64,000 nt of DNA from Solea solea (Eukaryota; Chordata; Actinopteri; Pleuronectiformes; Soleidae), in NCBI RefSeq assembly GCF_958295425.1, contig NW_026704082.1, forward strand, positions 484,501 through 548,500. Direction: 5' to 3'. A model generated the notes under the pieces. It was not told the origin of the DNA, did no database searches, and saw nothing but the letters and a program-made list of their open reading frames with translations. The translations under genes were made by a program, and so were the position numbers. Of this stretch, positions 14,925-25,769 are shown piece by piece (the first letter of the stretch is position 1; every line of letters begins with the position of its first letter).

Positions 14925-16386
14925 AAAACACACCCGAACGGCTGACCATTGACCTTTCCGAAGGTTGCACAGGTCTGGAACTCTGCACCCTAGATTAGCC
15001 TTAGTCCCTGATGCACATACGGAAAAATCAGACTCCTGGCTCAATGCCTTTAGGAATTATTACAAAAAACACACCCGAACGGCTGACCTTTGACCTTTCC
15101 GAAAGTTGCACAGGTCTGAAACTCGGCAACCGGGATAAGCTTTAGTCCCTGATACACATACGGAGAAAACAGACTCCTGACTCAATGCCTTTAGGAATTA
15201 TTAAAAAAAACACACCCGAACGGCTGACCATTGACTTTTTTGAAGGTTGCACAAGCCTGAAACTCTGCACCCGGGATAAGCCTAAATCCCTGATACACAT
15301 ACGGAAAAATCAGACTCCTGGCTCAATGCCTTTAGGAATTATTACAAAAAACACACCCGAACGGCTGACCATTGACCTTTCCGAAGGTTGCACAGGTCTG
15401 AAACTCGGCTACCGGGATAAGCTTTAGTCCCTGATACACATACGGAAAAATCAGACTCCTGACTCAATGACTTTAGGAATTATTACAAAAAACACACCCG
15501 AACGACTGACTATTGACCTTTCCGAAGGTTGCACAGGTCTGAAACTCTGCACCCGGGATAGGCCTAAATCCCTGATACACATACGGAAAAATCAGACTCC
15601 TGGCTCAATGCCTTTAGGAATTATTACAGAAAACACACCCGAACGGCTGACCATTGACCTTTCCGAAGGTTGCACAGGTCTGGAACTCTGCACCCTAGAT
15701 TAGCCTTAGTCCCTGATGCACATACGGAAAAATCAGACTCCTGGCTCAATGCCTTTAGGAATTATTACAAAAAACACACCCGAACGGCTGACCTTTGACC
15801 TTTCCGAAAGTTGCACAGGTCTGAAACTCGGCAACCGGGATAAGCTTTAGTCCCTGATACACATACGGAGAAAACAGACTCCTGACTCAATGCCTTTAGG
15901 AATTATTAAAAAAAACACACCCGAACGGCTGACCATTGACTTTTTTGAAGGTTGCACAAGCCTGAAACTCTGCACCCGGGATAAGCCTAAATCCCTGATA
16001 CACATACGGAAAAATCAGACTCCTGGCTCAATGCCTTTAGGAATTATTACAAAAAACACACCCGAACGGCTGACCATTGACCTTTCCGAAGGTTGCACAG
16101 GTCTGAAACTCGGCTACCGGGATAAGCTTTAGTCCCTGATACACATACGGAAAAATCAGACTCCTGACTCAATGACTTTAGGAATTATTACAAAAAACAC
16201 ACCCGAACGACTGACTATTGACCTTTCCGAAGGTTGCACAGGTCTGAAACTCTGCACCCGGGATAGGCCTAAATCCCTGATACACATACGGAAAAATCAG
16301 ACTCCTGGCTCAATGCCTTTAGGAATTATTACAGAAAACACACCCGAACGGCTGACCATTGACCTTTCCGAAGGTTGCACAGGTCT
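14925..16386. repeat. Higher-order repeat, period 705 bp (5 monomers), about two copies
   Basis: Positions 14,925-15,681 match 15,630-16,386 at exactly 5 x 141 bp. Both copies hold the rare variants CTGGAACTCTGCACCC and GACTTTTTTGAAGG. Limits are A/G at 14,924/15,629 and a G/A difference at 15,682/16,387. Confidence 0.8.
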
Positions 16387-17590
16387 GAAACTCGGCACCC
16401 GGGATAAGCCTGAATCCCTGATACACATACGGAAAAATCAGACTCCTGGCTCAATGCCTTTAGGAATTATTACAAAAAACACACCCGAACGGCTGACCAT
16501 TGACCTTTCCGAAGGTTGCACAAGCCTGAAACTCTGCACCCGGGATAAGCCTAAATCCCTGATACACATACGGAAAAATCAGACTCCTGGCTCAATGCCT
16601 TTAGGAATTATTACAAAAAACACACCCGAACGGCTGACCATTGACCTTTCCGAAGGTTGCACAGGTCTGAAACTCAGCTACCGGGATAAGCTTTAGTCCC
16701 TGATACACATACAGAAAAATCAGACTCCTGACTCAATGACTTTAGGAATTATTACAAAAAACACACCCGAACGACTGACTATTGACCTTTCCGAAGGTTG
16801 CACAGGTCTGAAACTCTGCACCCGGGATAGGCCTAAATCCCTGATACACATACGGAAAAATCAGACTCCTGGCTCAATGCCTTTAGGAATTATTACAAAA
16901 AACACACCCGAACGGCTGACCATTGACCTTTCCGAAGGTTGCACAGGTCTGGAACTCGGCACGCTAGATTAGCCTTAGTCCCTGATGCACATACGGAAAA
17001 ATCAGACTCCTGGCTCAATGCCTTTAGGAATTATTACAAAAAACACACCCGAACGGCTGACCTTTGACCTTTCCGAAGGTTGCACAGGTCTGAAACTCGG
17101 CAACCGGGATAAGCTTTAGTCCCTGATACACATACGGAGAAAACAGACTCCTGACTCAATGCCTTTAGGAATTATTACAAAAAACACCCGAACGGCTGAC
17201 CATTGACCTTTCCGAAGGTTGCACAGGTCTGAAACTCTGCACCCGGGATAAGCCTAAATCCCTGATACACATACGGAAAAATTTGACTCCTGGCTCAATG
17301 CCTTTAGGAATTATTACAAAAAACACACCCGAACGGCTGACCTTTGACCTTTCCGAAGGTTGCACAGGTCTGAAACTCGGCAACCGGGATAAGCTTTAGT
17401 CCCTGATACACATACGGAGAAAACAGACTCCTGACTCAATGCCTTTAGGAATTATTACAAAAAACACACCCGAACGGCTGACCATTGACCTTTCCGAATG
17501 TTGCACAGGTCTGAAACTCTGCACCCGGGATAAGCCTAAATCCCTGATACACATACGGAAAAATCAGACTCCTGGCTCAATGCCTTTAGG

Positions 17591-18926
17591 AATTATTACA
17601 AAAAACACACCCGAACGGCTGACCATTGACCTTTCCGAAGGTTGCACAAGCCTGAAACTCTGCACCCGGGATAAGCCTAAATTCCTGATACACATAAGGA
17701 AAAATCAGACTCCTGGCTCAATGCCTTTAGGAATTATTACAAAAAACACACCCGAACGGCTGACCATTGACCTTTCCGAAGGTTGCACAAGCCTGAAACT
17801 CTGCACCCGGGATAAGCTTTAGTCCCTGATACACATACGGAGAAAACAGACTCCTGACTCAATGCCTTTAGGAATTATTACAAAAAACACACCCGAACAG
17901 CTGACCATTGACCTTTCCGAATGTTGCACAGGTCTGAAACTCTGCACCCGGGATAAGCCTAAATCCCTGATACACATACGGAAAAATCAGACTCCTGGCT
18001 CAATGCCTTTAGGAATTATTACAAAAAACACACCCGAACTGCTGACCTTTGACCTTTCCGAAGGTTGCACAGGTCTGAAACTCGGCAACCGGGATAAGCT
18101 TTAGTCCCTGATACACATACGGAGAAAACAGACTCCTGACTCAATGCCTTTAGGAATTATTACAAAAAACACACCCGAACAGCTGACCATTGACCTTTCC
18201 GAATGTTGCACAGGTCTGAAACTCTGCACCCGGGATAAGCCTAAATCCCTGATACACATACGGAAAAATCAGACTCCTGGCTCAATGCCTTTAGGAATTA
18301 TTACAAAAAACACACCCGAACGGCTGACCATTGACCTTTCCGAAGGTTGCACAGGTCTGAAACGCGGCACCCTGGATCAGCCTTAATCCCTGATACACAT
18401 ACAGAAAAATCAGACTCCTGGCTCAATGCCTTTAAGAATTATTACAAAAAACACACCCGAACGGCTGACCATTGACCTTTCCGAAGGTTGCACAAGCCTG
18501 AAACTCTGCACCCGGGATAAGCCTAAATTCCTGATACACATACGGAAAAATCAGACTCCTGGCTCAATGCCTTTAGGAATTATTACAAAAAACACACCCG
18601 AACGGCTGACCATTGACCTTTCCGAAGGTTGCACAAGCCTGAAACTCTGCACCCGGGATAAGCTTTAGTCCCTGATACACATACGGAGAAAACAGACTCC
18701 TGACTCAATGCCTTTAGGAATTATTACAAAAAACACACCCGAACAGCTGACCATTGACCTTTCCGAATGTTGCACAGGTCTGAAACTCTGCACCCGGGAT
18801 AAGCCTAAATCCCTGATACACATACGGAAAAATCAGACTCCTGGCTCAATGCCTTTAGGAATTATTACAAAAAACACACCCGAACTGCTGACCTTTGACC
18901 TTTCCGAAGGTTGCACAGGTCTGAAA
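17591..18926. repeat. Second 846-bp higher-order repeat in satellite 1, partial second copy
   Basis: Positions 17,591-18,080 match 18,437-18,926 at 846 bp, apart from an A/C difference near 17,697/18,543. The variant ATAAGGAAAA near 17,697 is also at 13,047, so this block and the one at 12,759-14,559 share an ancestor. Confidence 0.75.
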
Positions 18927-19961
18927 TTCGGCACCCTGGATCAGCCTTAGTCCCTATACACACACGAAAAATCAGACTCCTGGCTCAATGCCTTTAGGAA
19001 TTATTACAAAAAACACACCCGAACGGCTGACCTTTGACCTTTCCAAAGGTTGCACAGGTCTGAAACTCGGCACCCTGGATTAGCCTTAGTCCCTGATACA
19101 CATACGGAAAAATCAGACTCCTGGCTCAATGCCTTTAGGAATTATTACAAAAAACACACCCGAACGGCTGACCTTTGACCTTTCCGAAAGTTGCACAGGT
19201 CTGAAACTCGGCAACCGGGATAAGCTTTAGTCCCTGATACACATACGGAGAAAACAGACTCCTGACTCAATGCCTTTAGGAATTATTAAAAAAAACACAC
19301 CCGAACGGCTGACCATTGACTTTTTTGAAGGTTGCACAAGCCTGAAACTCTGCACCCGGGATAAGCCTAAATCCCTGATACACATACGGAAAAATCAGAC
19401 TCCTGGCTCAATGCCTTTAGGAATTATTACAAAAAACACACCCGAACGGCTGACCATTGACCTTTCCGAAGGTTGCACAGGTCTGAAACTCGGCTACCGG
19501 GATAAGCTTTAGTCCCTGATACACATACGGAAAAATCAGACTCCTGACTCAATGACTTTAGGAATTATTACAAAAAACACACCCGAACGACTGACTATTG
19601 ACCTTTCCGAAGGTTGCACAGGTCTGAAACTCTGCACCCGGGATAGGCCTAAATCCCTGATACACATACGGAAAAATCAGACTCCTGGCTCAATGCCTTT
19701 AGGAATTATTACAGAAAACACACCCGAACGGCTGACCATTGACCTTTCCGAAGGTTGCACAGGTCTGAAACTCGGCACCCGGGATAAGCCTGAATCCCTG
19801 ATACACATACGGAAAAATCAGACTCCTGGCTCAATGCCTTTAGGAATTATTACAAAAAACACACCCGAACGGCTGACCATTGACCTTTCCGAAGGTTGCA
19901 CAAGCCTGAAACTCTGCACCCGGGATAAGCCTAAATCCCTGATACACATACGGAAAAATCA

Positions 19962-21424
19962 GACTCCTGGCTCAATGCCTTTAGGAATTATTACAAAAAA
20001 CACACCCGAAAGGCTGACCATTGACCTTTCCGAAGGTTGCACAGGTCTGAAACTCAGCTACCGGGATAAGCTTTAGTCCCTGATACACATACAGAAAAAT
20101 CAGACTCCTGACTCAATGACTTTAGGAATTATTACAAAAAACACACCCGAACGACTGACTATTGACCTTTCCGAAGGTTGCACAGGTCTGAAACTCTGCA
20201 CCCGGGATAGGCCTAAATCCCTGATACACATACGGAAAAATCAGACTCCTGGCTCAATGCCTTTAGGAATTATTACAAAAAACACACCCGAACGGCTGAC
20301 CATTGACCTTTCCGAAGGTTGCACAGGTCTGGAACTCGGCACGCTAGATAAGCCTTAGTCCCTGATGCACATACGGAAAAATCAGACTCCTGGCTCAATG
20401 CCTTTAGGAATTATTACAAAAAACACACCCGAACGGCTGACCTTTGACCTTTCCGAAGGTTGCACAGGTCTGAAACTCGGCAACCGGGATAAGCTTTAGT
20501 CCCTGATACACATACGGAGAAAACAGACTCCTGACTCAATGCCTTTAGGAATTATTACAAAAAACACCCGAACGGCTGACCATTGACCTTTCCGAAGGTT
20601 GCACAGGTCTGAAACTCTGCACCCGGGATAAGCCTAAATCCCTGATACACATACGGAAAAATTTGACTCCTGGCTCAATGCCTTTAGGAATTATTACAAA
20701 AAACACACCCGAACGGCTGACCATTGACCTTTCCGAAGGTTGCACAGGTCTGAAACTCAGCTACCGGGATAAGCTTTAGTCCCTGATACACATACAGAAA
20801 AATCAGACTCCTGACTCAATGACTTTAGGAATTATTACAAAAAACACACCCGAACGACTGACTATTGACCTTTCCGAAGGTTGCACAGGTCTGAAACTCT
20901 GCACCCGGGATAGGCCTAAATCCCTGATACACATACGGAAAAATCAGACTCCTGGCTCAATGCCTTTAGGAATTATTACAAAAAACACACCCGAACGGCT
21001 GACCATTGACCTTTCCGAAGGTTGCACAGGTCTGGAACTCGGCACGCTAGATAAGCCTTAGTCCCTGATGCACATACGGAAAAATCAGACTCCTGGCTCA
21101 ATGCCTTTAGGAATTATTACAAAAAACACACCCGAACGGCTGACCTTTGACCTTTCCGAAGGTTGCACAGGTCTGAAACTCGGCAACCGGGATAAGCTTT
21201 AGTCCCTGATACACATACGGAGAAAACAGACTCCTGACTCAATGCCTTTAGGAATTATTACAAAAAACACCCGAACGGCTGACCATTGACCTTTCCGAAG
21301 GTTGCACAGGTCTGAAACTCTGCACCCGGGATAAGCCTAAATCCCTGATACACATACGGAAAAATTTGACTCCTGGCTCAATGCCTTTAGGAATTATTAC
21401 AAAAAACACACCCGAACGGCTGAC
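19962..21424. repeat. Higher-order repeat, period 703 bp (5 monomers less 2 bp)
   Basis: About 19,962-20,721 matches 20,665-21,424 at 703 bp. One difference was seen (A at 20,011, C at 20,714). Both copies carry GCACGCTAGATAAGCC, and both include the 2-bp-short monomer with AAAACACCCGAAC, which explains 703 rather than 705. Confidence 0.8.
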
Positions 21425-22446
21425 CTTTGACCTTTCCAAAGGTTGCACAGGTCTGAAACTCGGCACCCTGGATTAGCCTTAGTCCCTGATACACATACGG
21501 AAAAATCAGACTCCTGGCTTAATGCCTTTAGGAATTATTACAAAAAACACACCCGAACGGCTGACCATTGACCTTTTCCGAAAGTTGCACAGGTCTGAAA
21601 CTCGGCAACCGGGATAAGCTTTAGTCCCTGATACACATACGGAAAAATCAGACTCCTGACTCAATGCCTTTAGGAATTATTACAAAAAACACACCACAGC
21701 GGCTGACCTTTGACCTTTCCAAAGGTTGCACGGGTCTGAAACTCGGCAACCGGGATAAGCTTTAGTCCCTGATACACATACGGAGAAAACAGACTCCTGA
21801 CTCAATGCCTTTAGGAATTATTACAAAAAACACACCCGAACAGCTGACCATTGACCTTTCCGAATGTTGCACAGGTCTGAAACTCTGCACCCGGGATAAG
21901 CCTAAATCCCTGATACACATACGGAAAAATCAGACTCCTGGCTCAATGCCTTTAGGAATTATTACAAAAAACACACCCGAACGGCTGACCATTGACCTTT
22001 CCGAAGGTTGCACAGGTCTGAAACTCGGCACCCTGGATCAGCCTTAGTCCCTATACACACACGAAAAATCAGACTCCTGGCTCAATGCCTTTAGGAATTA
22101 TTACAAAAAACACACCCGAACGGCTGACCTTTGACCTTTCCAAAGGTTGCACAGGTCTGAAACTCGGCACCCTGGATTAGCCTTAGTCCCTGATACACAT
22201 ACGGAAAAATCAGACTCCTGGCTTAATGCCTTTAGGAATTATTACAAAAAACACACCCGAACGGCTGACCATTGACCTTTTCCGAAAGTTGCACAGGTCT
22301 GAAACTTGGCACCCTGGATCAGCCTTAGTCCCTGATACACACACGGAAAAATCAGACTCCTGGCTCAATGCCTTTAGGAATTATTACAAAAAACACACCA
22401 CAGCGGCTGACCTTTGACCTTTCCAAAGGTTGCACGGGTCTGAAAC

Positions 22447-22528
22447 TCGGCACCCTGGATCAGCCAGGAGTCCCTGATACACATACGGAGAAATCAGCAT
22501 CCAGGCTCATTGCCTTTAGGAATTATTG
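22447..22528. repeat. Diverged right-edge monomer of satellite 1
   Basis: The last partial monomer still lines up with the consensus but carries several private changes: GCCAGGAGTCCC for GCCTTAGTCCC, GGAGAAATCAGCATCCAGG for GGAAAAATCAGACTCCTGG, CTCATTGCC for CTCAATGCC, and ATTGAAGAAAAG for ATTACAAAAAAC. Recognisable repeat ends near 22,528. Terminal monomers of satellite arrays are usually less homogenised than internal ones, so this looks like a true array end rather than an assembly break. Confidence 0.85.
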
Positions 22529-22777
22529 AAGAAAAGACAGTTTCCCACCTTTCTTACGTTTGAATTTTACAGACTGTGTTTTTGGCATTTTTTTTTGGCC
22601 AGGGGGAAAAAAGCCCAAAGTCCTGTGTCCAAAAACTGAAAATCAGGTCATGTCAGACTCTATACAGTCTTAGACTCTTTGGCCAGAGTGGAAGTTTTGG
22701 AGGAACTACATTTCTACAGGTCGCAGGAGTGTGAATATTTCATATGTCGTTTGGGGTCCCAAGACGAGCGGAACGAC
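22529..22777. other. Non-repeated junction between the two satellites
   Basis: About 249 bp match neither satellite. There is no long open frame and no sign of a tRNA or small-RNA gene. It contains a run of nine T (22,588-22,596), two copies of TTGGCCAG (22,595 and 22,679), two copies of AGACTCT (22,655 and 22,672), and a more G+C-rich end with GGGGTCCCAAGACGAGCGG near 22,754-22,772. I cannot assign it to a known element. It may be a remnant of the sequence in which the arrays grew. No target-site duplication or transposon end was identified. Confidence 0.75.
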
Positions 22778-22966
22778 GAGGGTACATTAGTATATCTTAT
22801 AAGATGTTAACTTTATTTGTGAGGTTTATGTTATGGGGCAGTAGAAAAATGAAAAAAAATCAGAAAACAGTCGTATTCCAGCTGAATGCGCACAAAAACA
22901 GACAAAAATAGAAAAACACATTCAAACAGTGAGATCATTGCAAAATCAAACACTGAAGGCATATAA
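22778..22966. repeat. Diverged left-edge monomer of satellite 2
   Basis: The first monomer has many private differences: GGTACATTAG for GGTACAGAAG, ATGGGGCAG for ATGGGACAG, GAAAAATGAAAAAAAATC for GAAAATTGAAAAAAATC, GTCGTATTCCAGC for GCCGTATACTTGC, ACATTCAAAC for ACATCCAAAC, and GTGAGATC for GTGAAATC. Neighbouring internal monomers are much closer to the consensus, as expected for an array edge that escapes homogenisation. The palindrome ATCTTATAAGAT (22,794) is already intact here. Confidence 0.85.
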
Positions 22967-23146
22967 CTATATCTTATAAGATTTTAACTTTATTTGTGAG
23001 GTTTATGTTACGGGACAATAGAAAATTGAAAAAAATCAGAAAACAGCCGTATACTTGCTGAATGTGCACAACAAAAGACACAAATAGAAAAACACATCCA
23101 AACAGTGAAATCATTGCAAAATCAAACACTGAAGGCATATAACTAT

Positions 23147-23158
23147 ATCTTATAAGAT
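23147..23158. other. Representative 12-bp palindrome ATCTTATAAGAT of satellite 2
   Basis: ATCTTATAAGAT equals its own reverse complement and occurs once per 176-bp monomer, also at 22,794, 22,971, 23,323, 23,498 and 23,674 and onward. The bases beside it vary freely (TACAGAAGT or CATATAACT before, GTTAAC or TTTAAC after) while the palindrome itself is almost invariant. It could be a protein-binding site or a cruciform-prone site. No function can be shown from sequence alone. Confidence 0.85.
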
Positions 23159-24180
23159 GTTAACTTTATTTGTGAGGTTTATGTTATGCGACAGTAGAAA
23201 ATTGAAAAAAATCAGAAAACAGCCGTATACTTGCTGAATGCGCACAAAAACAGACACAAATAGAAAAACACATCCAAACAGTGAAATCATTGCAAAATCA
23301 AACACTGAAGGCATATAACTATATCTTATAAGATGTTAACTTTATTTGTGAGGTTTATGTTATGGGACAGTAGAAAATTGAAAAAAATCAGAAAATAGCC
23401 GTATACTTGCTGAATGTGCACAAAACAGACACAAATAGAAAAACACATCCAAACAGTGAAATCATTGCAAAATCAAACACTGAGGGTACAGAAGTATATC
23501 TTATAAGATGTTAACTTTATTTGTGAGGTTTATGTTATGGGACAGTAGAAAATTGAAAAAAATCAGAAAACAGCCGTATACTTGCTGAATGCGCACAAAA
23601 ACAGACACAAATAGAAAAACACATCCAAACAGTGAAATCATTGCAAAATCAAACACTGAGGGTACAGAAGTATATCTTATAAGATGTTAACTTTATTTGT
23701 GAGGTTTATGTTATGCGACAGTAGAAAATTGAAAAAAATCAGAAAACAGCCGTATACTTGCTGAATGTGCACAAAAACAGACACAAATAGAAAAACACAT
23801 CCAAACAGTGAAATCATTGCAAAATCAAACACTGAAGGCATATAACTATATCTTATAAGATGTTAACTTTATTTGTGAGGTTTATGTTATGCGACAGTAG
23901 AAAATTGAAAAAAATCAGAAAACAGCCGTATACTTGCTGAATGTGCACAACAAAAGACACAAATAGAAAAACACATCCAAACAGTGAAATCATTGCAAAA
24001 TCAAACACTGAAGGCATATAACTATATCTTATAAGATGTTAACTTTATTTGTGAGGTTTATGTTATGCGACAGTAGAAAATTGAAAAAAATCAGAAAACA
24101 GCCGTATACTTGCTGAATGTGCACAACAAAAGACACAAATAGAAAAACACATCCAAACAGTGAAATCATTGCAAAATCAT

Positions 24181-25769
24181 ACCCTGAAGGCATATAACTA
24201 TATCTTATAAGATTTTAACTTTATTTGTGAGGTTTATGTTATGGGACAGTAGAAAATTGAAAAAAATCAGAAAACAGCCGTATACTTGCTGAATGTGCAC
24301 AAAAACAGACACAAATAGAAAAACACATCCAAACAGTGAAATCATTGCAAAATCAAACACTGAAGGCATATAACTATATCTTATAAGATTTTAACTTTAT
24401 TTGTGAGGTTTATGTTATGGGACAGTAGAAAATTGAAAAAAATCAGAAAACAGCCGTATACTTGCTGAATGTGCACAAAACAGACACAAATAGAAAAACA
24501 CATCCAAACAGTGAAATCATTGCAAAATCAAACACTGACGGCATATAACTATATCTTATAAGATGTTAACTTTATTTATCAGGTTTATGTTACGGGACAA
24601 TAGAAAATTGAAAACAATCAGAAAACAGCCGTATACTTGCTGAATGCGCACAAAAACAGACACAAATAGAAAAACACATCCAAACAGTGAAATCATTGCA
24701 AAATCAAACACTGAAGGCATATAACTACATCTTATAAGATGTGAACTTTATTTGTGAGGTTTATGTTATGGGACAGTAGAAAATTGAAAAAAATCAGAAA
24801 ACAGCCGTATACTTGCTGAATTAGCACAACAAAAGACACAAATAGAAAAACACATCCAAACAGTGAAATCATTGCAAAATCAAACCCTGAAGGCATATAA
24901 CTATATCTTATAAGATTTTAACTTTATTTGTGAGGTTTATGTTATGGGACAGTAGAAAATTGAAAAAAATCAGAAAACAGCCGTATACTTGCTGAATGTG
25001 CACAAAAACAGACACAAATAGAAAAACACATCCAAACAGTGAAATCATTGCAAAATCAAACACTGAAGGCATATAACTATATCTTATAAGATTTTAACTT
25101 TATTTGTGAGGTTTATGTTATGGGACAGTAGAAAATTGAAAAAAATCAGAAAACAGCCGTATACTTGCTGAATGTGCACAAAACAGACACAAATAGAAAA
25201 ACACATCCAAACAGTGAAATCATTGCAAAATCAAACACTGACGGCATATAACTATATCTTATAAGATGTTAACTTTATTTATCAGGTTTATGTTACGGGA
25301 CAATAGAAAATTGAAAACAATCAGAAAACAGCCGTATACTTGCTGAATGCGCACAAAAACAGACACAAATAGAAAAACACATCCAAACAGTGAAATCATT
25401 GCAAAATCAAACACTGAAGGCATATAACTACATCTTATAAGATGTGAACTTTATTTGTGAGGTTTATGTTATGGGACAGTAGAAAATTGAAAAAAATCAG
25501 AAAACAGCCGTATACTTGCTGAATTAGCACAACAAAAGACACAAATAGAAAAACACATCCAAACAGTGAAATCATTGCAAAATCAAACCCTGAAGGCATA
25601 TAACTATATCTTATAAGATTTTAACTTTATTTGTGAGGTTTATGTTATGGGACAGTAGAAAATTGAAAAAAATCAGAAAACAGCCGTATACTTGCTGAAT
25701 GTGCACAAAAACAGACACAAATAGAAAAACACATCCAAACAGTGAAATCATTGCAAAATCAAACACTGA
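24181..25769. repeat. Higher-order repeat, period 703 bp (4 monomers), about 2.3 copies
   Basis: Positions 24,181-25,066 match 24,884-25,769 at 703 bp. Rare markers recur in register: TTTATTTATCAGG (24,571 and 25,274) and CAAACCCTGAAGG (24,881 and 25,584). The match ends at GAAGG against GACGG (25,067/25,770). Confidence 0.85.
24727..24742. other. 16-bp extended palindrome ACATCTTATAAGATGT
   Basis: In monomers of the ACATC...GATGTGAAC type, two paired changes lengthen the conserved 12-bp palindrome to 16 bp. The same form is seen near 25,430, 28,767, 31,582, 32,285, 35,622 and 40,367. All appear to be copies spread by the larger duplications, so this is one event copied rather than independent selection. 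Confidence 0.8.

Larger units (their letters stand above)
1..22528. repeat. Satellite 1: tandem array of a 141-bp monomer (about 160 copies)
   Basis: A head-to-tail array with a 141-bp period covers this whole stretch and is cut by the left edge of the window. Landmarks that recur once per monomer are CTTTCCGAAGGTTGCAC, CCTGATACACATACGG, CAGACTCCTGGCTCAATG and TTTAGGAATTATTACAAA. The consensus I assembled by hand has 65 G+C in 141 bases. No inverted monomer was seen. Most variation is by substitution. Small indels mark particular monomer types: a 2-bp loss giving AAAACACCCGAAC (for example 3,075, 8,300, 17,180), a 2-bp loss giving CCCTATACACACACG (4,438, 6,411, 11,481), and a 1-bp gain giving CCTTTTCCGAAAG (4,668, 6,641, 11,711). 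I do not recognise the family by name. The length, copy number and higher-order structure fit centromeric or pericentromeric satellite DNA, but that location is an inference. Confidence 0.97.

Noticed and set aside
376..22417. The many 63-191 residue open frames with a 47-residue repeat as genes for a repetitive protein
   Set aside because: Several frames and both strands are open with the same period, stops recur at a fixed place, and nothing but the 3n monomer length is needed to explain them.
1..22528. CENP-B box in satellite 1
   Set aside because: TTTTTCGAAGG and CACCCGAACGG look partly similar, but the core spacing NTTCGNNNNANNCGGGN is not met on either strand in the monomer types I checked.
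22529..22777. Transposon insertion at the junction
   Set aside because: No terminal inverted repeats, target-site duplication or poly-A tail at an edge was found; the T9 run is internal and short.
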